From Flavobacterium sp. HSC-61S13 (lineage in GTDB: Bacteria > Bacteroidota > Bacteroidia > Flavobacteriales > Flavobacteriaceae), in contig NZ_JALJZV010000006.1 in assembly GCF_024171535.1 (NCBI RefSeq), forward strand, positions 124,001-188,000: a stretch of 64,000 nucleotides of DNA, in the 5' to 3' direction. The notes beneath the pieces were generated by a model. That model had not been told where the DNA came from, ran no database searches, and saw nothing but the letters and a program-made list of their open reading frames with translations. How positions within the stretch are numbered: the first letter of the stretch is position 1; every line of letters starts with the position of its first letter. The translations under genes and the position numbers were made by a program. This document shows positions 26,129 to 33,667 of this stretch, one piece after another.

Positions 26129-26479
26129 ATGGGCAAAAAAATCAGTAATTTAGAAGATTTAGGCGGTTTCGTATTTTCGACCAATGCCTCTTTTTCGTAT
26201 GAGGAATCCGATGAAGATCAAATTCCTTTAGCTGCTAATGAACAACGATTAGAAGCTCATTTAGACAAGAAAAATCGAGGTGGCAAAGTTGCTACCTTGA
26301 TTAAAGGTTTTCAAGGAAGTGATGACGACTTAAAGTCTTTAGCTAAACAGCTTAAAACCCTATGCGGCGTTGGTGGCTCAGCAAAAGACGGGGAAATCAT
26401 TATTCAGGGAAACTTCAGAGACAAAATCATGGAACACCTCAGCAAACAGGGGTATAAAATCAAACGCGTAGGCGGCTAA
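26129..26479 (+). CDS. SUI1/eIF1-like translation factor (YciH family)
   Basis: The 116-residue protein has a poorly conserved N-terminus and a C-terminal SUI1 domain from about residue 40 (GGKVATLIKGFQGSDDDLKSLAKQLKTLCGVGGSAKDGEIIIQG, given here in part). Eukaryotic eIF1 monitors start-codon choice, and bacterial YciH may inhibit aberrant initiation. It sits between the oxygenase and phosphorylase genes with gaps of 7 and 16 bp. Confidence 0.92.
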   Translation: MGKKISNLEDLGGFVFSTNASFSYEESDEDQIPLAANEQRLEAHLDKKNRGGKVATLIKGFQGSDDDLKSLAKQLKTLCGVGGSAKDGEIIIQGNFRDKIMEHLSKQGYKIKRVGG

Positions 26480-26495
26480 TTTAAAAATCAAAACC

Positions 26496-27365
26496 ATGCC
26501 CATCAAATCATCTGAATTAATTTTAAATCCCGACGGAAGCATCTATCACTTGAACCTTCGTCCAGAAAATTTAGCTCGAGATGTGATTTTTGTCGGAGAT
26601 CAAGACCGTGTAGAACAAATTTCTAAACATTTTGATACGATTGAATTCACCACTCAAAAGAGAGAATTTAAAACACATACCGGTACCTACAAAGGCAAAC
26701 GAATCACCGTGATTTCCACTGGAATTGGCCCAGACAACATAGACATTGTATTAAATGAACTTGATGCCCTAGTCAATATTGATTTTGAAACGCGCCTACC
26801 GCTTAAGCAACACACTTCCTTAAATATTATTCGCGTAGGTACTTCGGGCTCCCTACATTCCGATCTGCCAGTAGACAGCTTTTTATTGTCTCAATACGGC
26901 ATCGGCATGGACAATATGTTACGCTCTTATGAACTACACGATATCTGTGAAGAAGATATGGAAGAGGCTTTTATCGCACATACCGATTGGGACAGCAGAA
27001 AAGGACGTCCTTATATTGTGAGTAATAGTACTGTTCTAGAAGCTCGCCTCAGTGGCAGCCAAATGAATTATGGAATCACCGCAACCGCAAGTGGTTTTTA
27101 TGGTGCACAAGGAAGAGTTTTAAGACTGGCTCTTCAAGATCAAAACCTCAATCACAAGATTGATACTTTTACTTTTGATTATTACAGAATCACAAACCTG
27201 GAAATGGAAACGGCAGCCATTTATGGTTTGTCAAAATTATTAGGCCATCAGGCCGTATCCTTAAATGCCATCGTAGCCAATAGGGCTGATGGAACTTTCA
27301 GCTCTGATCCATATAAAGCGGTTAACGCATTAATCGAATATACTTTAGAAAAGCTAACCGAATAG
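26496..27365 (+). CDS. Nucleoside phosphorylase (uridine phosphorylase-like)
   Basis: The 289-residue protein belongs to the PNP/UDP phosphorylase family: VIFVGDQDRVEQIS (phosphate-binding GDQxR), STGIGPDNIDIVLNEL, IIRVGTSGSLH and ITNLEMETAAIYGLSKLLGH (ribose-binding EMET). It would split a nucleoside with phosphate to give a base and ribose-1-phosphate. The base specificity cannot be read. It ends the oxygenase operon. No good terminator is seen, although the following 60 bp are T-rich. Confidence 0.9.
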   Translation: MPIKSSELILNPDGSIYHLNLRPENLARDVIFVGDQDRVEQISKHFDTIEFTTQKREFKTHTGTYKGKRITVISTGIGPDNIDIVLNELDALVNIDFETRLPLKQHTSLNIIRVGTSGSLHSDLPVDSFLLSQYGIGMDNMLRSYELHDICEEDMEEAFIAHTDWDSRKGRPYIVSNSTVLEARLSGSQMNYGITATASGFYGAQGRVLRLALQDQNLNHKIDTFTFDYYRITNLEMETAAIYGLSKLLGHQAVSLNAIVANRADGTFSSDPYKAVNALIEYTLEKLTE

Positions 27366-27489
27366 GTTGGCTTTTTTTTATAAGTTTTTTAAAATCAGTC
27401 TAAAATAGACTTTTATCAAAAATAGGTTGTCATATATTTTTCATAACTCTCAAAATGTCAGTAAATTTAGGGCTTAATTTATTTTGAAC

Positions 27490-28995
27490 ATGATCGAAGA
27501 TAATTTGCCTTTAGAAAGAATTAATTTTGAGGCGTATAAAACTAAAATTATCACCGCTGAGCAAGCAGCGCAACTGATACCAAATGGAGCTGTAGTAGGT
27601 GCAAGTGGTTTTACTAAAGCCGGAGACAGTAAGTCGGTACTACCCGCTTTTGCAAAAAGAGCGGCCACCGAAGATGTAGCCATCACCCTGTTGACAGGCG
27701 CTTCTTTAGGTCACACTACCGATGCTGATTTAGCAGCCAATCATGCACTGATTCGCAGAATGCCCTTTCAAGCAGATGCCACTTTACGGAAAAGCATCAA
27801 CAACTACGAAGTAAAATATGTCGATCAACATTTGAGTGAAACGATTGAACAACTTCAATGTGGTCATATACCCGCTGTAGACATCGCGATCATCGAAGCT
27901 TCTTTTATCAACGATCAAGGTTTTATCATCCCGACCACTTCGATCGGAAATTCCGCTTATTTTGCCGCTGCTGCACCTAAAATTATTATAGAAATAAATA
28001 CCTTAGTACCGGTTTCATTTAGAGGAATTCACGACAATTGTGTCCCTCAAAGTTATCCAAACCGAGAAATTATCCCCATACAAACCGTCAGCGATCGCAT
28101 TGGAGAAGCGTTTATCCGACTCAACCCAGAGCACGTGATCGGTATTGTTTTTACCGATATACTCGACACACCGGCAGAATTGACACATCCCGACGAAAAA
28201 ACCACTGCCATTTCACAACATTTACTTCGTTTTTTCGAAGGAGAAATTAAAAAAGGCAGCTTAACCCCTTCTTTACTGCCTTTACAAGCAGGAATCGGCA
28301 AAGTAGCCAATGCGGTGCTCACCGGATTGATTGATGGCCCTTTCGAAAACCTTACTATGTATTCCGAGGTATTGCAAGACAGCACCTTTGACCTTATCGA
28401 CTCGGGTAAAATGAACTTTGCTTCCGGATCATCGATTACAGTGACTGAAAATTGTTACCAACGCATTTTAAAGAACTTTGACAATTATCAAGATAAATTG
28501 GTATTGCGCCCTCAAAACATCAGTAATTCACCCGAGGTGATTCGTCGTCTGGGAATTATAGCCATCAACACCGCTATAGAGTTTGATATATACGGAAACG
28601 TCAATTCCACACATATAGGTGGCAATCGCATGATGAACGGAATCGGTGGCTCCGGTGATTTTGCTCGAAACGCTTACTTAAGTATTTTTGTCACTCAAGC
28701 TGCATCTAAGGATCAAAATGCGATATCCCATGTCTTACCTATGGTTTCACACGTGGATCATACCGAACACGATGTCGATATCTTAGTAACCGACCAAGGA
28801 CTTGCCGACTTAAGAGGGCTTTCACCGAGAGAACGCGCCGAAGTAATCATCGACAACTGTGTACATCCCGATTATCGAGAGGCTATACGCGACTACTTTG
28901 AACGCGCCAAACTAGAAGGTGGCCATACCCCACACCTTTTAAATGAAGCGTTTAACTTTCATTTAAAATTCAAGCAAACCGGTTCGATGAAATAA
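27490..28995 (+). CDS. Acetyl-CoA hydrolase/transferase family protein (succinyl-CoA:acetate CoA-transferase type)
   Basis: The protein is 501 residues from the ATG at 27490 (an in-frame TTG two codons upstream is less likely). It shows an N-terminal AcCoA_hydrolase domain (IPNGAVVGASGFTKAGDSKSV) and a C-terminal domain with THIGGNRMMNGIGGSGDFARN, the CoA-binding glycine-rich loop, and VTDQGLADLRGLSPRERA. A likely catalytic glutamate is in MYSEVLQDS. The family moves CoA between acetate, succinate and similar acids, as AarC/Cat1 do. It stands alone and is followed by a terminator. Confidence 0.9.
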   Translation: MIEDNLPLERINFEAYKTKIITAEQAAQLIPNGAVVGASGFTKAGDSKSVLPAFAKRAATEDVAITLLTGASLGHTTDADLAANHALIRRMPFQADATLRKSINNYEVKYVDQHLSETIEQLQCGHIPAVDIAIIEASFINDQGFIIPTTSIGNSAYFAAAAPKIIIEINTLVPVSFRGIHDNCVPQSYPNREIIPIQTVSDRIGEAFIRLNPEHVIGIVFTDILDTPAELTHPDEKTTAISQHLLRFFEGEIKKGSLTPSLLPLQAGIGKVANAVLTGLIDGPFENLTMYSEVLQDSTFDLIDSGKMNFASGSSITVTENCYQRILKNFDNYQDKLVLRPQNISNSPEVIRRLGIIAINTAIEFDIYGNVNSTHIGGNRMMNGIGGSGDFARNAYLSIFVTQAASKDQNAISHVLPMVSHVDHTEHDVDILVTDQGLADLRGLSPRERAEVIIDNCVHPDYREAIRDYFERAKLEGGHTPHLLNEAFNFHLKFKQTGSMK

Positions 28996-29003
28996 AAATT
29001 TCT

Positions 29004-29039
29004 AAAAAAATCTCCATCTAAAAAAATGGAGATTTTTTT
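29004..29039 (+). terminator. Terminator of the CoA-transferase gene
   Basis: The stem AAAAAAATCTCCAT/ATGGAGATTTTTTT (14 bp) with an 8-nt loop leads into a T run, 8 bp beyond the stop codon. Confidence 0.9.
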
Positions 29040-29107
29040 TGCGTTTTAACCAAAAATTATTACAAATCACGCTTGCAATTCCTATCTTAGCAGTTAAAAT
29101 TTAAAAG

Positions 29108-29953
29108 ATGAAAACAGTTCGGATTGCAGGAGTACCGGAACATTTCAATCTTCCTTGGCATTTAGCGATAGATAGCGGTGATTTTGAAGCTGTCGATTTG
29201 AATTTAGAATGGACGGATATCCCTGAAGGAACTGGCAAAATGTGCCAAATGCTTCGTGACGGATCTACTGATTTAGCGGTTATACTGACCGAAGGAATTG
29301 TCAAGGATATCGCTTTAGGCAATGCGTGCACGATTGTTCAAGAATATGTTTCTTCGCCATTGCTCTGGGGGATACACGTTAATGCCTCATCGGATTTTAA
29401 TCAGGTTGGGCAATTGCTGGACAAAACCGCAGCTATCAGTCGTCTGGGGTCTGGCTCGCATCTGATGGCCTTAGTACATGCCAAACAGCAAAATTGGAAT
29501 ACTGAGGTACCCCTAAAAATTGTTAACACCATCGATGGTGCAGTTAACGCATTGACCAACGGTGAAGCAGACTATTTTATGTGGGAACGCTTTATGACAC
29601 AGCCCTTAGTAGATCAAGGAGTTTTTAGACGCATCGGCCAATGCCCAACGCCCTGGCCTTCTTTTGTTATCGTTTGTCGCAATGAATACTTAGAACAGCA
29701 TGGCGCCGTTGTCGAACACGTTTTAGAAATCATCAATAACACCACAGCCGAGTTTAAACAAATCCCAAGTATCGATAGAACTCTGGCTTCCAAATTTAAC
29801 CAACAAGTAACCGACATTCAACAATGGTTACAGTTGACACAGTGGTCACAGAAAAAATTAAACCAACAAGACTTTGAAGCCGTACAAAAGGAGCTTTTAG
29901 CCTTAAATTTGATTACAAAACCCAGTAGTTATCAACAAGTCGTAAAGTCATAA
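29108..29953 (+). CDS. Periplasmic-binding-protein-fold substrate-binding protein without a signal peptide
   Basis: The 281-residue protein has the NMT1/THI5-like type II binding fold (MKTVRIAGVPEHFNLPWHLA; EWTDIPEGTGKMCQML; DLAVILTEG; GSGSHLMALVHAKQQ; NGEADYFMWERFM). Solute-binding proteins of ABC importers normally carry an export signal, but this one starts directly with the first beta strand and there is no permease or ATPase nearby. It may be a cytosolic sensor or enzyme of the THI5-like kind, or a stand-alone protein. It leads an operon with a transglutaminase-like membrane protein (10-bp gap). Confidence 0.78.
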   Translation: MKTVRIAGVPEHFNLPWHLAIDSGDFEAVDLNLEWTDIPEGTGKMCQMLRDGSTDLAVILTEGIVKDIALGNACTIVQEYVSSPLLWGIHVNASSDFNQVGQLLDKTAAISRLGSGSHLMALVHAKQQNWNTEVPLKIVNTIDGAVNALTNGEADYFMWERFMTQPLVDQGVFRRIGQCPTPWPSFVIVCRNEYLEQHGAVVEHVLEIINNTTAEFKQIPSIDRTLASKFNQQVTDIQQWLQLTQWSQKKLNQQDFEAVQKELLALNLITKPSSYQQVVKS

Positions 29954-29963
29954 GCGCGAGTCA

Positions 29964-30896
29964 ATGAGCGAAACTAAAGTGTCCCAATACAAGAAAATCA
30001 TTTCTAAGCTTACTATTCCGAAGCCTTGGGACTCTATTATTGTACTTATTTTAAATATTTTGATAATCATTCCCGTATTTATAATTATTCACCAGAATAT
30101 TATAGATCCCGATTGGCCTTATCACATTGACCGTATACTGCTATTCATCGCTTTGGTGATGTTATTTCAATTATTACTGCGCTTACTGAAAACCTTTTTA
30201 TTTGTTTGTATTTTCATCTACATCGCCTTTTTGATTTGGGGCACCTTGTTTCAAGGCTATGGATTTGCAGCAGTCTATGACGATTATAGAGCCATGATTT
30301 ACTCGATGTCAGACAGTCCTAATCCACAGGATGTCATCATCTCAAAATTATTGCCGTTTCCGAACAAGTCAAAAATTATCAATGCGGTTGAGTACAACAA
30401 TCCAAAGGTTCGAAATTTCGCCTTATTAGCTACAACCAAACACTTTACTAATGTCAAAGGATATAGCGAATACCGCCAAATCATTCAGTGTTTTGCTATC
30501 TTTAAAGAAATTAGAAATCGATGGAACTACGTCAACGATCCAAAAGGCAGAGAATACATAGCTACAGCATCTGAATCCCTTCAGCATTTTTCTGGGGATT
30601 GTGATGATCATGCGATCCTGATGTCAGCCTTGATACAAGCCATTGGAGGAACCCCGCGGATCATTCACACCAAAGAACACCTTTATCCAGAAATGCTGAT
30701 CGGAACCAAGGCTGATTTAGAAAACATCAACTACTTAATCAAGGAGGTTTTGTTTAAAGAAGAAAGTCGTGGAAAAGAAATTCACTACCACATCGATGAA
30801 CGCGGGCAAATCTGGTTAAATTTAGACTATACTGCACGCTACCCTGGAGGCCCTTTTATGTCGGAGGAAATCCTCGGAGCTCTAACCTTAAATTAA
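29964..30896 (+). CDS. Transglutaminase-like domain membrane protein
   Basis: The 310-residue protein has two or three membrane segments at about residues 25-44, 58-76 and 78-98, followed by a transglutaminase-like cysteine protease fold. The catalytic cysteine is Cys213 in FSGDCDDHAILM; the histidine is in HTKEHLYPEM and the aspartate in NLDYTARYPGG. The CDDHA context is the common bacterial transglutaminase signature. Its function is unknown. The catalytic domain follows the last segment, so its side of the membrane cannot be decided. Confidence 0.85.
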   Translation: MSETKVSQYKKIISKLTIPKPWDSIIVLILNILIIIPVFIIIHQNIIDPDWPYHIDRILLFIALVMLFQLLLRLLKTFLFVCIFIYIAFLIWGTLFQGYGFAAVYDDYRAMIYSMSDSPNPQDVIISKLLPFPNKSKIINAVEYNNPKVRNFALLATTKHFTNVKGYSEYRQIIQCFAIFKEIRNRWNYVNDPKGREYIATASESLQHFSGDCDDHAILMSALIQAIGGTPRIIHTKEHLYPEMLIGTKADLENINYLIKEVLFKEESRGKEIHYHIDERGQIWLNLDYTARYPGGPFMSEEILGALTLN

Positions 30897-30905
30897 AAAA
30901 CAAAC

Positions 30906-31295
30906 ATGCACGAAACAGCCCTATTATTTGGAAGTATATTTGGAGGAACTGCCGTTATATTTGGCGCTTTTGGCGCTCATCTACTCAAAAAACGTTTTAA
31001 TAAAGAGCAACTTTCCAATTTTGAAACCGGAGTTCGGTATCAAATGTATCACGCCATAGCACTTTTAGCCATCGGACTTTCAGCTGCCACCCCCAATGAA
31101 TACCTCACCAATGCCGTGCGCTTTTTTATATTGGGAACCCTGTTGTTTTCCCTGAGTATTTATGGACTAACGATCAGTAGCGCCATGAAAAGCAAGATTA
31201 AAATACTGGGACCAATTACACCTATCGGCGGTTTATTCTTAGTCGGAGGATGGGTCATGCTGTTGGTGTATTTTTTTAGTATAAAAACTCAATAA
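30906..31295 (+). CDS. DUF423-family membrane protein
   Basis: The 129-residue protein has four predicted membrane helices and the family signature FGAFGAHLLKK with QMYHAIALLAIG and PIGGLFLVGGW (YgdD-like). Its function is unknown. It follows the transglutaminase gene by 9 bp as the last gene of the operon. Confidence 0.92.
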   Translation: MHETALLFGSIFGGTAVIFGAFGAHLLKKRFNKEQLSNFETGVRYQMYHAIALLAIGLSAATPNEYLTNAVRFFILGTLLFSLSIYGLTISSAMKSKIKILGPITPIGGLFLVGGWVMLLVYFFSIKTQ

Positions 31296-31371
31296 ATTAT
31301 TTATACCAAAATTTACCGCAAAAAGGGCCTATAAATTAACAATTTTTTAATTCTTATTCTACTTTTTTCGG

Positions 31372-31379
31372 TATCTTTG
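31372..31379 (+). promoter_or_regulatory. Candidate -7 element of the TlpA lipoprotein gene
   Basis: TATCTTTG matches TAnnTTTG and lies 94 bp before the ATG, implying an 85-90 nt 5' leader. The -33 region is T-rich but has no TTG at the right distance. Confidence 0.45.
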
Positions 31380-31473
31380 TACTCGTATTTCGCTATATTA
31401 TAGAAATTATCTATCGCGTAATACACTATCTATCAAGCAACCTAATTAAGAATAAATAAATTAATCAATACAA

Positions 31474-32601
31474 ATGAAAAAAATCTTTTCTCTAGTTGGT
31501 GCACTAGCACTTATGGCTTCATGTAACAATGCATCAACCGATAGTTTCACTATCTCTGGTAATGTAACAGGCATTGAAGATGGAACTAAAGTTTACTTAA
31601 AAAAACAATCCGATATGGATGTCGTTTCTATCGATTCGACAGTAGTAAAAAACGGGAAATTTGAAATAAAAGGAAAAGCAGTTGAAACGGAAATTTCATA
31701 TATCGCTTTTGGAAAAGATTCTGATAACCTAGGTATGCCATTCGTACTTGAAAATGGTGATATCAAAGTTGAATTCAATAAAGATGACGTTCAAAACGCT
31801 AAAGCAACAGGAACAAAAAACAACGAATACTTTGTTACTTTCAACAAAGAAGCTGGTGTTTTACAGAAAAAAGTAGTTGACTTCCAACAACAAAATCAAA
31901 TGTTGATTATGGAAGCACAACAAAACAACAATGAAAAAGTATTGGATTCACTTTACGGAATCAATGAGAAATACACGAATGAGTTAAAAAACTATACGTT
32001 ATCATTTGTTGAAAAAACTCCAGATGCCTTTATCTCAATTTTGATTTTAAATCAAATGACTCAAGGAAATAGCATTGAACCAGCAAAGTCTCAAGCTTTG
32101 TTTGACAAAATGCCTAAAGAGATCAAAGAATCTAAACAAGGAAAAGAATTAGCTGAAATATTGAGTAAAGTAGCCAAAGTAACTGTTGGAAAAAAAGCTC
32201 CAGATTTCTCAGCTCCAAGTCCTGAAGGAAAAATGGTTAGCTTAAAAGAAAGTTTAGGTAAAGTGACCATCATCGATTTCTGGGCTTCATGGTGTGGTCC
32301 TTGTAGAGTTGAAAACCCTAATGTGGTTAAATTGTACGAGAAATTTCATGAAAAAGGACTTAACATCATCGGTGTATCTTTAGATAAAGATGGTGACAAA
32401 TGGAAAGAAGCTATCGCTAAAGATGGTTTAACTTGGGCTCAAGTTTCTAACTTACAATTCTGGCAAGATCCAATCGCTGCAGATTATTCTGTAAAAGCGA
32501 TTCCTGCAACTTTCGTATTGGACGAAAACGGAGTTATTGTTGCAAGAGATTTAAGAGGTGCTGAATTAGAAGCTAAAGTTGCTGAGTTATTGGCAAAATA
32601 G
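31474..32601 (+). CDS. TlpA-family thiol-disulfide lipoprotein with DUF4369 domain
   Basis: The 375 residues have a lipobox LMASC with lipidated Cys17, a beta-rich DUF4369-type domain (about 25-115), a helical middle region (120-235), and a C-terminal thioredoxin fold (239-375) with the redox motif WCGPC at 273-277 and the cis-Pro loop AIPATFVLDENG. This architecture is common in Bacteroidota, where such proteins reduce periplasmic disulfides, for instance in cytochrome c maturation or stress. It is transcribed alone, with a bidirectional terminator downstream. Confidence 0.92.
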   Translation: MKKIFSLVGALALMASCNNASTDSFTISGNVTGIEDGTKVYLKKQSDMDVVSIDSTVVKNGKFEIKGKAVETEISYIAFGKDSDNLGMPFVLENGDIKVEFNKDDVQNAKATGTKNNEYFVTFNKEAGVLQKKVVDFQQQNQMLIMEAQQNNNEKVLDSLYGINEKYTNELKNYTLSFVEKTPDAFISILILNQMTQGNSIEPAKSQALFDKMPKEIKESKQGKELAEILSKVAKVTVGKKAPDFSAPSPEGKMVSLKESLGKVTIIDFWASWCGPCRVENPNVVKLYEKFHEKGLNIIGVSLDKDGDKWKEAIAKDGLTWAQVSNLQFWQDPIAADYSVKAIPATFVLDENGVIVARDLRGAELEAKVAELLAK

Positions 32602-32620
32602 TTTTCTCACTACATAATAA

Positions 32621-32655
32621 AAAAGGGTTGTCTCTGCTATAGAGACAACCCTTTT
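32621..32655. terminator. Bidirectional terminator between tlpA-like gene and ung
   Basis: A 15-bp perfect stem AAAAGGGTTGTCTCT/AGAGACAACCCTTTT with loop GCTAT is flanked by A and T runs, and serves both converging genes. Confidence 0.92.
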
Positions 32656-32703
32656 TTTATTGTTTTATCAACACAATACTGTTTGCCTTCACTTCATTCC
32701 CAT

Positions 32704-33369
32704 TTACCATACTATGGCTGTTTTGCCCAGCTGCTCCAACAAACTATTCGCCTGACTGAAATGCTTGTTACCAAACCAATATCCACGGTTAGCACTTAAG
32801 GGTGATGGATGTCCGGCAGTTAATACAAAATGTTTTATACCATCAATTTTTTTGCCTTTTTGAATGGCATAATTGCCCCAGAGCAAAAAAACCACCCCTT
32901 CACAATTGTCCGACACATATTGAATAACGGCATCTGTAAAAACTTCCCATCCCTTTTTTTGATGGCTCCCCGCCTTAGCTTCCTCGACAGTTAGCGTTGC
33001 ATTTAACAGCAAAACCCCCTGATTTGCCCAGCGTTCGAGATTACCCCAAATCGGTATAGGTTCTCCGATATCTTGCTCAATCTCTTTAAATATATTGACT
33101 AATGAAGGAGGAAAACGCACGCCATCCTGAACAGAAAAACACAAACCGTTTGCCTGACCCAAGCCGTGATAAGGGTCTTGTCCCAAGATAACCACTTTAA
33201 TATCCGCTGGCGAAACAGCATCAAAGGCCGCAAAAACTTGATCCATAGGTGGGAAACACCTTTTAGACTCATAAGCTGAAGAGACAAACTGCGTCAATTC
33301 CAGAAAGTACGGTTTTTGCTGTTCGCACTTATAAAAATCCGCCCAAGAGTCTGGCATTTGTAAACTCAT
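32704..33369 (-). CDS. ung: Uracil-DNA glycosylase (family 1)
   Basis: The 221-residue enzyme removes uracil from DNA to start base excision repair. The water-activating motif GQDPYHGLGQANGLCFSV and the minor-groove leucine loop HPSPLSANRGYWF are intact, as are GVLLLNATLTVEEAKAGSH and FLLWGNYAIQKGK. The length is standard. It is convergent with the TlpA gene, and diverges from mutS2 across a 298-bp AT-rich region. Confidence 0.97.
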   Translation of the reverse strand: MSLQMPDSWADFYKCEQQKPYFLELTQFVSSAYESKRCFPPMDQVFAAFDAVSPADIKVVILGQDPYHGLGQANGLCFSVQDGVRFPPSLVNIFKEIEQDIGEPIPIWGNLERWANQGVLLLNATLTVEEAKAGSHQKKGWEVFTDAVIQYVSDNCEGVVFLLWGNYAIQKGKKIDGIKHFVLTAGHPSPLSANRGYWFGNKHFSQANSLLEQLGKTAIVW

Positions 33370-33614
33370 ATATCCTTATTTTTTTTATATCTTATATACT
33401 ATAATGCCTTCTTTTCAAGGCAAATCGAACCAGTTCATTACTTAGCTATTAAGCAGTTATATTACACGATTTAATCATACTTATCCGCCCTATAAACACC
33501 CATGCCCCAGTTTTCGCTGTCGCAAAGACAACGACTCTCGCATATTTTAAACAAATATAGATAATTCTCGAAATCTATTTCATTATAATGTATTCTCTCG
33601 AATCGAAATAGCTG

Positions 33615-33644
33615 TTGATAACTCATAAAATAGTAGTAATTTTG
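33615..33644 (+). promoter_or_regulatory. Promoter of mutS2
   Basis: TTG (33615-33617), a 19-bp spacer and TAATTTTG (33637-33644) fit the Bacteroidota consensus, giving a short leader of about 17 nt before the ATG at 33668. Confidence 0.65.
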
Positions 33645-33667
33645 CTCTTTATTACGAGAGCGAATCT

